Shown here: one piece after another, positions 1 to 7,229 of the stretch | Layout: every line of letters begins with the position of its first letter | Numbering within the stretch: the first letter of the stretch is position 1 | Source: Candidatus Tayloriibacteriota bacterium | GTDB lineage: Bacteria > Patescibacteriota > Minisyncoccia > Phycocordibacterales > PALSA-1337 | Reading direction: 5' to 3' | NCBI GenBank assembly: GCA_003170325.1 | Contig: PMZP01000040.1 | Span: 1-8,818, forward strand | DNA: 8,818 bases | The notes under the pieces: model-generated | Told to the model about the DNA's origin: nothing | What the model saw: the letters and a program-made list of their open reading frames with translations, nothing else | Database searches by the model: none | Position numbers and translations under genes: made by a program

Positions 1-1419
1 GTCGGCGATTGCGCCGGAATGGCGGCAGACCTTTATGAAACATATACCGTGACCATTGTTGCGGCAATGCTTCTGGCAAAAACCGTTTTCAACGCCCAAA
101 GTCATTGGGTTGAATTTCCTCTTCTTATCGGTGGAATTTCCATTGTTGCCTCCATTATCGGGACCTACTTTGTCAAGATGGGGAAAAAGCAGTATATCAT
201 GGGGGCCCTTTACAAAGGACTCGCCGTTTCGGGCGGTCTTGCCGCAATTGCGTTTTATTTCGCGTCAAAAATATTCCTCGGCAAACTTCCCGGCGGGGAG
301 GCGATCTTTTCGGCCGAGAGCGTGTTTGGCATGGCGATAATCGGGCTTGCGCTTACCGGTCTTATCGTTGTCATTACCGAATATTTTACCTCGACAAGTT
401 TCAACCCGGTCAAGCACATTGCTGCGGCCTCGCAGACCGGCCACGCGACCAATATCATAGCAGGTCTTGCGGTCAGCATGAAATCGACTGCATTGCCGGT
501 CCTCACCATCTGCGCGGCAATCGGCGGCGCTTATTTCATTGGAATCCAAAGCGCTTCTGCGCATAACTTTTCCAATCCTGTTATTGCCGGTCTGTTTGCT
601 ATCGCGCTTTCGGCGGTGGCCATGCTTTCCATGACCGCCGGGATCGTGGTCGCGATCGACAGCTACGGCCCGATCACCGACAATGCCGGCGGTATCGCCG
701 AAATGGCCAAATTGCCTCAAGAAGTCCGTGATGTCACCGATCCTCTGGACGCCGTCGGCAACACCACCAAGGCTGTCACCAAGGGTTACGCCATAGGTTC
801 GGCCGGTCTGGCCGCGCTCGTGCTCTTCGCCTCATACACCGAAGCCACTCACGGTCTCTTCACATTCAGCTTGAGCGACCCCAAAGTCATCGTCGGTCTC
901 TTCATTGGAGGATTACTTCCCTACTACTTCGCCGCTCTATCCATGGAAGCCGTCGGTAAAGCCGCCGGTAAGGTCGTCGAGGAAGTCCGCCGCCAATTCA
1001 GAGAAATTAAAGGGATCATGCAAGGCACCACCAAACCCGACTACGCCCGTTGCGTGGATATCGTCACTTCGGCAGCCATCAAAGAAATGATCGTGCCGGC
1101 TTTGATTCCGGTACTGGCGCCGATCATTGTTGGTTTCGTACTTGGTCCGGTTGCATTAGGAGGCTTGCTTGTTGGATCAATAGTTACTGGCTTATTCGTA
1201 GCCATCTCCATGACTTCCGGTGGCGGCGCTTGGGATAATGCCAAGAAGCATATAGAGGGAGGCGCTCATGGCGGCAAAGGCTCCGATGCCCACAAAGCGG
1301 CAGTTACCGGCGACACCGTCGGCGATCCTTACAAAGACACTGCCGGTCCAGCCATCAACCCCATGATCAAGATCCTGAATATCGTGGCTCTGCTCATAGT
1401 CGCATTTCTCCTCAAGTAG
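1..1419 (+). CDS. hppA: Membrane-bound H+-translocating pyrophosphatase, C-terminal part (5' end outside window)
   Basis: Integral membrane pyrophosphatase that couples PPi hydrolysis to proton pumping across the cytoplasmic membrane. The frame is open to base 1 and begins inside the family motif (VGDCAGMAADLYETY), so roughly the first 200 residues, including the first PPi/Mg site (DxxxDLVGKxE), are missing; 472 residues remain. Visible family blocks, numbered from base 1: EYFTSTSFNPVK (about 127-138), the acidic loop DSYGPITDNAGGIAEMA (about 220-236), DPLDAVGNTTKAVTKG (about 247-262) and the C-terminal GGGAWDNAKK with GDTVGDPYKDTAGP. Many hydrophobic membrane spans lie between them. The GNTTKAVT stretch carries Lys and Thr at the two positions that are Ala and Gly in K+-dependent enzymes, which marks the K+-independent class, normally proton pumps. 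No hairpin terminator is seen after the TAG stop. The family is certain; the ion specificity is inferred from the signature. Confidence 0.97.
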   Translation, partial: VGDCAGMAADLYETYTVTIVAAMLLAKTVFNAQSHWVEFPLLIGGISIVASIIGTYFVKMGKKQYIMGALYKGLAVSGGLAAIAFYFASKIFLGKLPGGEAIFSAESVFGMAIIGLALTGLIVVITEYFTSTSFNPVKHIAAASQTGHATNIIAGLAVSMKSTALPVLTICAAIGGAYFIGIQSASAHNFSNPVIAGLFAIALSAVAMLSMTAGIVVAIDSYGPITDNAGGIAEMAKLPQEVRDVTDPLDAVGNTTKAVTKGYAIGSAGLAALVLFASYTEATHGLFTFSLSDPKVIVGLFIGGLLPYYFAALSMEAVGKAAGKVVEEVRRQFREIKGIMQGTTKPDYARCVDIVTSAAIKEMIVPALIPVLAPIIVGFVLGPVALGGLLVGSIVTGLFVAISMTSGGGAWDNAKKHIEGGAHGGKGSDAHKAAVTGDTVGDPYKDTAGPAINPMIKILNIVALLIVAFLLK

Positions 1420-1429
1420 GCAGAACCGG

Positions 1430-1462
1430 TTGACATTGTTACGACAGCGTATGTGTTAGAAT
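1430..1462 (+). promoter_or_regulatory. Putative promoter for the exported-protein gene
   Basis: A consensus -35 (TTGACA, 1430-1435) is followed by an extended -10 (TGT-TAGAAT; hexamer at 1457-1462). The spacer is 21 nt, longer than the usual 16-18, so the -35 and the extended -10 may not act together. It would give a leader of about 55 nt before the ATG at 1524. It begins 11 nt after the hppA stop, so the downstream genes need not depend on hppA transcription. Confidence 0.5.
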
Positions 1463-1523
1463 GATTTGGTCGCGAACTTAAATGTTCACCGTGCTTACAT
1501 CGAATAAACAACATAGCCCATTA

Positions 1524-2327
1524 ATGAAAAAAACCTACTACCTTTGGGGAATGGCGACGCTGGCTCTGGCCGCGACGCTAACCATTCCCGCTTTCATTCG
1601 TGCCCAGACGCTCCTGGAAACCGAGGGTGCTACAGGCGTCGGTGCCTCTATAGACAATGGGCTAGACACACCTGGTGCCGGTTCAGTCGTAAACTCGATT
1701 CGCAACCGTATCCAGGCCGACATAAAAGCCCAGAACGCCAACGTCAAGAACAACCAGGATATAAGGAATACCAATGTCAGACCAGAAGACGGTCATTTCG
1801 CTTCTACGACTATGGGCAGACTCAATCCCGATACAGACGGATCAGTGACGAAGAATATGCTCCGGGTTCGCAAAGACATCTTCGACCATCAAAAGAACCG
1901 CCTGATCACCGAGCTCGATCAAGCCTTGGCAAACCTAGCCCAAATCCGCGACCGTGTTGCCGGTCGGATTCAGCAGGAAAAAACCGCTGGGCACGACATC
2001 GCTGCCGCAACAAAGCTTCTGGCAGCCGCCGATCTGAAGCTCGCCGCCGCCAGGACAGCCGTGAGCGCCTTGAGCGCGCTCATTCCGCAAACCTCGACGA
2101 CCACCCCTCTGACTGCCTCGTCCACCGTTGCGACAAGCACTGCAACGACCACCGGCAACATAGACCTGGGCAAGCCTAGGCAGATGGGCGCATCAGCCAT
2201 TCAGGCCGTCAACAACGCCAAGAAGGCTCTGAATGCCGTCGTCGTCGCCATCGCTCATTCCATGGGATTCAAAGTCGACAAAGGCGGGAACATTATCGCC
2301 ACGAGCACCGCCACGACGACCCCTTAG
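1524..2327 (+). CDS. Secreted Ala/Thr-rich helical protein of unknown function
   Basis: Not a family I can name. The 267-aa product starts with a clear Sec signal: MKK, a hydrophobic core (about residues 7-24) and a likely signal peptidase I site after IRA (residue 27), so the mature protein probably acts outside the membrane. Residues about 55-120 are polar; 115-188 (DIFDHQKNRL to SALSAL) look strongly helical, rich in Ala, Leu, Lys and Arg, with a possible coiled coil. A Ser/Thr-rich linker (190-210) leads to a second small helical block (222-247), and the tail is Thr-rich again. The octapeptide ATSTATTT occurs at 203-210 and 259-266 with different codons. I chose the ATG at 1524 because the signal peptide begins there; an in-frame ATG at 1482 would add 14 residues before it. 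No Shine-Dalgarno precedes either start. It is probably co-transcribed with the next gene, 32 nt downstream. Confidence 0.8.
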   Translation: MKKTYYLWGMATLALAATLTIPAFIRAQTLLETEGATGVGASIDNGLDTPGAGSVVNSIRNRIQADIKAQNANVKNNQDIRNTNVRPEDGHFASTTMGRLNPDTDGSVTKNMLRVRKDIFDHQKNRLITELDQALANLAQIRDRVAGRIQQEKTAGHDIAAATKLLAAADLKLAAARTAVSALSALIPQTSTTTPLTASSTVATSTATTTGNIDLGKPRQMGASAIQAVNNAKKALNAVVVAIAHSMGFKVDKGGNIIATSTATTTP

Positions 2328-2359
2328 ATCATTATCAATTATTTCATTAACCAAATAGC

Positions 2360-2776
2360 ATGGACCCAAATCAACCAAGTTCGACCCCGAATATGCCGTC
2401 TGCCCCAACTCCTGTCTCGAAGCCGAATCACATCGACTTCAGCCGCCCCGATACCAATCCGATCGATCTGAGTCCCGTGGCAAGGCCGACGTCCATGCCC
2501 CCCGTGCCTCCGAACTTGCCAGTGACTGCAAATGGTCCTAAGAAAGTCGGACCTATCGTGGCCACCTTGGTTGTTATCCTCATACTCATCATCGCCGCTC
2601 TCTATTTCTTTGCTTCGCGGATCAATACGCCGCCGGTTCCCATGGACAACGTCGGAACCACTACCGCCACAGACCAGACGTCCGTGAAGCCTGTAACCAA
2701 CAGTGCCAACGACCCAGCCTCGCTTCAATCAGATTTGAATGCTTCGACAAATGGGTTGGACCAGCAGAATTTCTAA
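2360..2776 (+). CDS. Proline-rich single-pass membrane protein, hypothetical
   Basis: Function not recognised. The 138-aa product has a Pro/Ser/Asn-rich, probably disordered N-terminal region (1-60), a Lys-Lys pair (61-62), one hydrophobic membrane helix (about 64-85, GPIVATLVVILILIIAALYFF) and a short polar C-terminal part (86-138) rich in Thr, Ser, Asn and Asp. The basic pair before the helix suggests the N-terminus is cytoplasmic and the C-terminal part is outside. There is no signal peptidase site, so it should stay anchored. It lies 32 nt after the secreted protein gene with no convincing promoter or Shine-Dalgarno between them, and a hairpin terminator follows its stop, so the two look like one transcription unit. 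They may act together at the cell surface; that is inference from position only. Confidence 0.8.
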   Translation: MDPNQPSSTPNMPSAPTPVSKPNHIDFSRPDTNPIDLSPVARPTSMPPVPPNLPVTANGPKKVGPIVATLVVILILIIAALYFFASRINTPPVPMDNVGTTTATDQTSVKPVTNSANDPASLQSDLNASTNGLDQQNF

Positions 2777-2797
2777 AAATCCGAAATTAGGCGTTAT

Positions 2798-2831
2798 AAA
2801 GCCGCACCTGCATCATCCATTTGCGGCTTTT
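2798..2831 (+). terminator. Weak rho-independent terminator
   Basis: A perfect 9-bp stem (AAAGCCGCA at 2798-2806 with TGCGGCTTT at 2822-2830) encloses a 15-nt loop, and the descending arm runs into four T residues (2828-2831). The loop is long and the T-tract short, so termination may be partial. It separates the two-gene unit from trigger factor. Confidence 0.6.
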
Positions 2832-2834
2832 AAC

Positions 2835-2863
2835 TTGCCAAGTTAATAACTGTTCTGTAGACT
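2835..2863 (+). promoter_or_regulatory. Putative trigger factor promoter, predicted leaderless
   Basis: TTGCCA (2835-2840), 17 nt, then TAGACT (2858-2863). Only 7 nt separate the -10 box from the ATG at 2871, so transcription would begin at or next to the start codon. No Shine-Dalgarno is present, in agreement with a leaderless mRNA. The -10 matches consensus at 4 of 6 positions; the same geometry recurs at clpP and at the putative antitoxin. Confidence 0.5.
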
Positions 2864-2870
2864 GCCATTC

Positions 2871-3998
2871 ATGACTGAAACAAACAACCCTTCGCCGGTC
2901 GATCCGGCCAACAAGTCGTATGGCTCGGCTACCATTAACAAACTAGACAAATCTCGCGTGGAAATAACCGGCTCGATCCCTTCAGGGACTTGGGAAAAAT
3001 TTCGCAAAGAAGCGGTCAAGAGCCTGAATGATTCGGTAACGATCGACGGCTTCCGCAAAGGAATGGTTCCGGAGAACGTACTCATCGCCAAAGTCGGCGA
3101 GTCAGCAGTGAACGAGGAGATGGCCGAGATGGCATTATCTAGTGCATACGTTGATATCCTCATAGACAACAAAATAGATGCCATCGGAAAACCCCAGGTC
3201 ACTATCACCAAGCTGGCGCGCGGCAATCCTCTGGAATTCAAAGCCATAACATCCATCATTCCAGACGTGAAGCTTCCCGATTACAGATCGTTGGCGACCC
3301 AAGCAGTAAAGACATCAACGCCGAAAGAATTAGAAGTCACTGACAAGGACGTAGACGAAGCTATTCTTCGTTTGCGCAAATCGCACGCTTCTCACGAAGG
3401 CCACGACCACGCAAAGATGCGATCAGAAGATCGTGCCGGAGGAGGCGCAGCCGAAGAACATGAGAAAGCCATCATGGATTCCCTGCCGGAATTCAATGAC
3501 GAGTTCGTCCGTAAGCTTGGAGGCGACTTCAAAGACATTGAAGACTTCAAGAAGAAGGTCCGTGTCATGATCGGCGAGAATAAGAAAGATGAGGCCAAAG
3601 AAAAATCGCGACTACGTATCGCCGACGCCATCACCGATGCTACCAAGATCGAATTGCCTGACATCATGGTCGAAACCGAGCTCAACCGGAGCCAAGTCCA
3701 ATTCGAACAGGATATCGAGCGCATGGGCGTGAAGATGGAAGATTACTTGAAGCATGCCAAGAAATCGCTCGAAGACGTCCGCAAAGAATGGCGCCCTCAT
3801 GCCGAGAAGAAAGCCAAACTACAAATGATCCTGAATGCGATCGCTGTCGCCGAGAATATCAAACCTGACCAGAAAGAGATCGATGCTGAAGTCGCCCACA
3901 TCGTCGAGCACTACAAGGACGCCGACCGAGAACACGCAGCTGTTTATGCCGAGACTGTACTCACCAACGAGAAGGTGTTCCAGTGGTTGGAGAAATAG
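2871..3998 (+). CDS. tig: Trigger factor without the PPIase domain
   Basis: Ribosome-associated chaperone that meets nascent chains at the exit tunnel. Residues about 22-140 form the ribosome-binding N-domain with the signature loop GFRKGMVP at 60-67. The C-terminal chaperone arms follow (about 205-375, starting at LPEFNDEFVRKLGGDF). The FKBP-like peptidyl-prolyl isomerase domain that normally sits between them, about 100 residues, is absent: residues 155-205 are only a linker containing a His cluster (SHASHEGHDH, 171-180) and a Gly/Ala/Glu stretch. Length is 375 aa against about 430 for full-length trigger factors. There is also a polar N-terminal extension of about 20 residues before the usual start of the N-domain; no alternative Met exists before residue 65, and the promoter position supports this start. 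It is transcribed alone and converges with rsmE, with 36 nt between the stops and no clear terminator. Family assignment is firm; that the PPIase is truly absent is read directly. Confidence 0.93.
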   Translation: MTETNNPSPVDPANKSYGSATINKLDKSRVEITGSIPSGTWEKFRKEAVKSLNDSVTIDGFRKGMVPENVLIAKVGESAVNEEMAEMALSSAYVDILIDNKIDAIGKPQVTITKLARGNPLEFKAITSIIPDVKLPDYRSLATQAVKTSTPKELEVTDKDVDEAILRLRKSHASHEGHDHAKMRSEDRAGGGAAEEHEKAIMDSLPEFNDEFVRKLGGDFKDIEDFKKKVRVMIGENKKDEAKEKSRLRIADAITDATKIELPDIMVETELNRSQVQFEQDIERMGVKMEDYLKHAKKSLEDVRKEWRPHAEKKAKLQMILNAIAVAENIKPDQKEIDAEVAHIVEHYKDADREHAAVYAETVLTNEKVFQWLEK

Positions 3999-4034
3999 GC
4001 TGTGAAACACATCGATTCTAATAACTAGTGAAAA

Positions 4035-4787
4035 TCAATTTATATCGAACACCATCTGCGAAAGGGCGGCAATAACGGCTGTTTCAGTGCGCAGGACCTG
4101 CGGCCCAAGGCATCGAACAGGAATATCGAGCTTGTGAAACATATCGATTTCTGCCAGAGACCAGCCTCCTTCCGGTCCTATGAAAACCGCCAACGGTATC
4201 TTTTCGGCTGCAAATCCGGCGAGGTCTGACCTAGCCAGAAGTTCTCCTTCTGTATGAAATGCCACTATTTGAATTTCCGGATTCTCTTTTTTTAGGAACG
4301 CGGCCGCCTCCCCCAATCCCATGATCGCATAGACCATAGGAGTAGCCCCACGTCCCGATTGTTCGCTGGCCTCGATGGCGATCTTCCGGAGCCGCTCCTC
4401 ATTCAGAGACTTCTTCTCGCTTCGCTCTGCGGCTATCGGAATGATACCTGTCACCCCCAGTTCGGTTGCCTTCTCCGTTATCCATTCGAACGTATCTTTC
4501 TTGACGACTGCTGTACATAAAAACAGCGCACGCTTCGGAGAAAATCTGCTGCGACTGGAACTCGAGACCAGGAGACGGATGACGCTATCGCCATTAATCT
4601 TATTCTCTTCACCGAAGCTGTCAATCTTGCACTGGTAGTCAAAACCTGTTCCATTGAAAACGATGATAGAATCCCCCTTCTTCAAACGGAACACGCGGCG
4701 GACCTGATGGACAAGTTCCGCCGAGTGGATAGTGAGTTCCGTCCGATTCCCTATTTCTTGGTCAACGTAGAACCGATGAAGTCGCAT
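4035..4787 (-). CDS. rsmE: 16S rRNA (uracil-1498-N3)-methyltransferase RsmE
   Basis: Methylates N3 of U1498 in 16S rRNA of the small ribosomal subunit with S-adenosylmethionine; SPOUT-class (trefoil-knot) enzyme. The 250-aa length is normal. It starts with the typical MRLHRFYV and a PUA-like N-domain (HQVRRVFRLKKGD, 27-39). The catalytic domain shows EKATELGV (105-112), EASEQSGRGATP (139-150) and the knot motifs GPEGGWS (204-210) and LGPQVLRTETA (228-237 region), which form the SAM site. The stop is TGA, which argues against UGA recoding. The ATG lies 47 nt downstream of the clpP stop on the same strand, with no convincing promoter or Shine-Dalgarno between them, so it is probably co-transcribed with clpP. 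Confidence 0.96.
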   Translation of the reverse strand: MRLHRFYVDQEIGNRTELTIHSAELVHQVRRVFRLKKGDSIIVFNGTGFDYQCKIDSFGEENKINGDSVIRLLVSSSSRSRFSPKRALFLCTAVVKKDTFEWITEKATELGVTGIIPIAAERSEKKSLNEERLRKIAIEASEQSGRGATPMVYAIMGLGEAAAFLKKENPEIQIVAFHTEGELLARSDLAGFAAEKIPLAVFIGPEGGWSLAEIDMFHKLDIPVRCLGPQVLRTETAVIAALSQMVFDIN

Positions 4788-4834
4788 AATATATCTGCTG
4801 AATATTCAATCTCCAATTTACAATCATTGATTTC

Positions 4835-5419
4835 CTACATCTTTTTCCCGATCACCACCTCATCTATGATGCCATATTTCTTTGCCTCGTCCGCATCCAT
4901 GAAGAAGTCGCGATCCACATCCTTTTCTATGCGCGAAAGCGGTTGACCGGTATTCTTGGCCAGCAATTTATTTAGGACCATGCGCGTCTTCAATATATGC
5001 TTCGCGCTGATCTCGATGTCGGACGCTTGGCCTTCGGCGCCTCCCAATGGCTGATGGATCATCACCTCGGCATTCGGCAAAGCCCGGCGCTTACCTTTCG
5101 TTCCTGCAGACAAGATCAGTGCCGCTCCTGAAGCGGCGATGCCCACACAAACCGTTGAGATCTCATTTTTGATATGTTGCATCGTATCGATGATAGCCAT
5201 CGTCGCCGTTACTGAACCGCCCGGTGAATTGATGTAGAGCGAAATTTCCTTCTTCGAATCCTCCGACTGCAAAAATAGAAGTTGGGCAATGATCAAGTTG
5301 GCCACGTGATCATCTATCGGTCCGCCCAGGAATATCAGATTCTCTTTTAGGAGCCTTGAATAGATGTCGTATGCACGTTCGCCGAATGAAGACTTTTCTA
5401 TAACGGTTGGTATAAGCAT
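4835..5419 (-). CDS. clpP: ATP-dependent Clp protease proteolytic subunit ClpP
   Basis: Serine peptidase that assembles into a barrel and degrades proteins delivered by Clp ATPases in the cytoplasm. The 194-aa product starts MLIPTVIEKSSFGERAYDIYSRLL, the classic ClpP N-terminus. The catalytic triad is complete: Ser97 (GIAASGAAL), His122 (MIHQPLGG) and Asp171 (DRDFFM). SPGGSV (65-70) is the conserved oxyanion-region glycine loop. The residue after the catalytic Ser is Gly, where most homologues have Met. The frame stays open upstream to an ATG at 5509 (30 extra residues) with another at 5434, but homology and the promoter position both select 5419. It leads a probable clpP-rsmE operon; no Clp ATPase gene is in the window. 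Confidence 0.96.
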   Translation of the reverse strand: MLIPTVIEKSSFGERAYDIYSRLLKENLIFLGGPIDDHVANLIIAQLLFLQSEDSKKEISLYINSPGGSVTATMAIIDTMQHIKNEISTVCVGIAASGAALILSAGTKGKRRALPNAEVMIHQPLGGAEGQASDIEISAKHILKTRMVLNKLLAKNTGQPLSRIEKDVDRDFFMDADEAKKYGIIDEVVIGKKM

Positions 5420-5425
5420 GGACAA

Positions 5426-5454
5426 AATATACATTGGATGTCGTTTTAATGCAA
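5426..5454 (-). promoter_or_regulatory. Putative clpP promoter, predicted leaderless
   Basis: Read leftward: -35 TTGCAT (5454-5449), 17-nt spacer, -10 TATATT (5431-5426), then 6 nt to the ATG whose A is at 5419. The predicted transcription start falls on or next to the start codon, and no Shine-Dalgarno is present. Good hexamer matches and ideal spacing make this one of the better promoters in the window. Confidence 0.6.
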
Positions 5455-5598
5455 CCTCAAAAACTTGCGTCTTACCATACATATATTGTATGATGCCTAT
5501 GTTAACCATTTAATTTCGATTCCGTTTTTCTGATCAAACGCGATAGCTTACCTATGATACATCTTTATAAAATCAGCCCGCTCGCCATTCACGGCCGA

Positions 5599-5626
5599 AA
5601 AGAGCCAGTTAGCTTAAAGAGCCAGT
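5599..5626 (+). repeat. 11-bp direct repeat in the rny upstream region
   Basis: AAAGAGCCAGT occurs exactly at 5599-5609 and 5616-5626, a 17-bp period, 48-75 bp before the rny start. A further shared heptamer, TAGCTTA, is at 5544-5550 and 5610-5616. It could be a pair of protein-binding sites or a chance duplication. A weak AT-rich -10-like element (TATAAA, 5566-5571) lies just upstream without a good -35; I do not call it a promoter. Confidence 0.5.
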
Positions 5627-5651
5627 CTCATACGTTCATATCTCCATAGTC

Positions 5652-5671
5652 GGAAAGGCGGGTCCATCCGC
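5652..5671 (+). promoter_or_regulatory. Hairpin and distant purine tract before the rny start
   Basis: A purine tract (GGAAAGG, 5652-5658) resembles a Shine-Dalgarno but sits 15 nt before the ATG at 5674. A small stem (GCGGG 5658-5662 with TCCGC 5667-5671, one G-U pair, 4-nt loop) fills the gap and ends 2 nt before the start codon. Folding the stem could shorten the effective spacing or hide the start. This is structural reading only. Confidence 0.3.
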
Positions 5672-5673
5672 AT

Positions 5674-7203
5674 ATGTCGTTAAAATTAGTCGCACTATTC
5701 CTAGCCATAGCCGGCGTTGTCGGCGTCGCCGTCGGTTATTACCTCCGGCTCATCATCTCCCTTGGCAAGAAGGGCTCCATGGAACTCGAGATCAAGGAGA
5801 TGCTTCTGGCCGCCAAAGAAGAGGCCAAGAAGATCACCGCCGATGCCGAAGCCAAGACCGGCCAGATAGCCGAGCAGGCCAGAAAGGAGATCCGGGAAAA
5901 AGAAGAGAAAAATAGACAGACCGAAGACCGCTTAGTCAAACGCGAAGATCTCATCGACAAACGCCAGTCTGACCTCGACAAAGAAGTCGAACTCATCAAG
6001 ACGCGCGTCGTCGAGATAAAAGCCATCCGCGAAAAGGCCGACAAGCTCGAAGAAGACCGCAAGAAAGAGCTGGAGAAGATATCCAAGCTTTCGGCCGAGG
6101 AAGCCAAACAGCAACTCATCAAGCTCATCGAGAAGCAAAGCGAGGAGGATTTCTTGGTACTCATGAACAAGCTGGAAAATCACGGCGAAGAGATGCTCCA
6201 GCGCAAGGCCCAGGATATTCTGGCTATGTCCATCCAACGCCTGTCTTCATCCGTCTCCCAAGACGTCATGTCTACTATCGTGGAGATCCCCAGCGATGAC
6301 GTCAAAGGCAAGATCATTGGCAAGGAAGGCCGCAACATCAAAGCCTTCGAGCGCATCACCGGAGTTGAAGTGATGGTTGATGATACGCCTGGCGCCATCA
6401 CCATTTCCTCATTCGACCCAGTCCGCAGGCACGTTGCTCGCCTGGCCTTGCTTGAACTCATCAAAGACGGCCGCATCCAGCCGGCCAAGATCGAACAGAT
6501 CGTAGAGAAAGCCAAACAAGACATCAACAAGACCATCAAAGAAAAAGGCGAAGCCGCAGCTTATGAATGCGGCATCATCGGCCTCGATCCGCGCATCCTC
6601 CTTATCCTAGGCCGTCTGCATTTCCGCACTAGCTATGGCCAGAATGTCCTTCAGCACTCAATTGAAATGGCCCACATCGCTGGCATGATCGCCGAGGAAT
6701 TGGGCGCCAACGTCCAAGTCGCCAAAGCCGGTGCCCTTCTCCATGACCTGGGCAAAGCCCTTGACCATGAAGTAGCTGGCACTCACGTCGAGATCGGCCG
6801 CCGCATCCTGCAAAAGTTCGGTGCCTCCGAAGATATAGTGAAGGCTATGCAATCTCACCATGAAGAGTATCCGTACGAGACAGTTGAATCCCGCATCGTC
6901 CAGACCGCTGATGCCATCTCCGGCGCTCGTCCCGGTGCCCGCCGCGACAACATCGAGAATTACTTGAAGCGCCTGGGTGACCTCGAAGCCACCGCCAACT
7001 CCTTCCCCGGTATCGAGAAGTCCTATGCCCTGCAGGCTGGCCGCGAGATCCGCGTCTTCGTCAAACCCGAGGAGATCAACGACGTCGCCGCCAAGGAATT
7101 GGCACGCAACATCGCGATCAAGATCGAGAAGGACCTCAAATATCCCGGTGAGATAAAAGTCACTGTCATCCGCGAGACCAGAACGATGGAATTCGCGAGG
7201 TAG
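5674..7203 (+). CDS. rny: Ribonuclease Y
   Basis: Membrane-anchored endoribonuclease that initiates decay of many bacterial mRNAs. Domain order is canonical over 509 aa (family about 520): N-terminal membrane helix (about 5-29), long charged coiled coil rich in Lys/Glu (about 36-180), KH RNA-binding domain with the GKEG loop in KGKIIGKEGRNIK (211-223), then the HD phosphohydrolase domain. In the HD domain the metal ligands are seen as QHS (327-329), HD at 357-358 in ALLHDLGKALDHE, and HH in QSHHEEYP (393-400). The C-terminal part (TADAISGARPGARR and onward) is also typical. The start at 5674 places the membrane helix at the usual distance from the N-terminus. Transcription is divergent from clpP. 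No intrinsic terminator follows the TAG stop. Confidence 0.97.
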   Translation: MSLKLVALFLAIAGVVGVAVGYYLRLIISLGKKGSMELEIKEMLLAAKEEAKKITADAEAKTGQIAEQARKEIREKEEKNRQTEDRLVKREDLIDKRQSDLDKEVELIKTRVVEIKAIREKADKLEEDRKKELEKISKLSAEEAKQQLIKLIEKQSEEDFLVLMNKLENHGEEMLQRKAQDILAMSIQRLSSSVSQDVMSTIVEIPSDDVKGKIIGKEGRNIKAFERITGVEVMVDDTPGAITISSFDPVRRHVARLALLELIKDGRIQPAKIEQIVEKAKQDINKTIKEKGEAAAYECGIIGLDPRILLILGRLHFRTSYGQNVLQHSIEMAHIAGMIAEELGANVQVAKAGALLHDLGKALDHEVAGTHVEIGRRILQKFGASEDIVKAMQSHHEEYPYETVESRIVQTADAISGARPGARRDNIENYLKRLGDLEATANSFPGIEKSYALQAGREIRVFVKPEEINDVAAKELARNIAIKIEKDLKYPGEIKVTVIRETRTMEFAR

Positions 7204-7220
7204 TAAAAACCGGCCAAAAA

Positions 7221-7229
7221 TGGTACAAT
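7221..7229 (+). promoter_or_regulatory. Extended -10 promoter of the toxin-antitoxin-like cassette
   Basis: TGG-TACAAT (7221-7229) is a good extended -10 without a recognisable -35. It lies 6 nt before the ATG at 7236, predicting a leaderless start there. It is flanked by a short inverted repeat (GGCCA 7212-7216 and TGGCC 7231-7235) that could be an operator, as expected if the first gene product represses its own promoter. Confidence 0.5.

Noticed and set aside
1544..2179. 211-codon plus-strand frame inside the secreted-protein gene
   Set aside because: Composition (very high Arg, Ser, Gln, Pro) is that of a shadow frame; the overlapping frame has a clean signal peptide and helical body.
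3999..4034. Bidirectional terminator between tig and rsmE
   Set aside because: The 36-nt gap has only very short complementary pieces (GATT with AATC) and no stem with a T-tract.
5420..5509. 30-residue N-terminal extension of ClpP
   Set aside because: ClpP homology begins at MLIPTVIE, and the -35/-10 pair lies inside the would-be extension.
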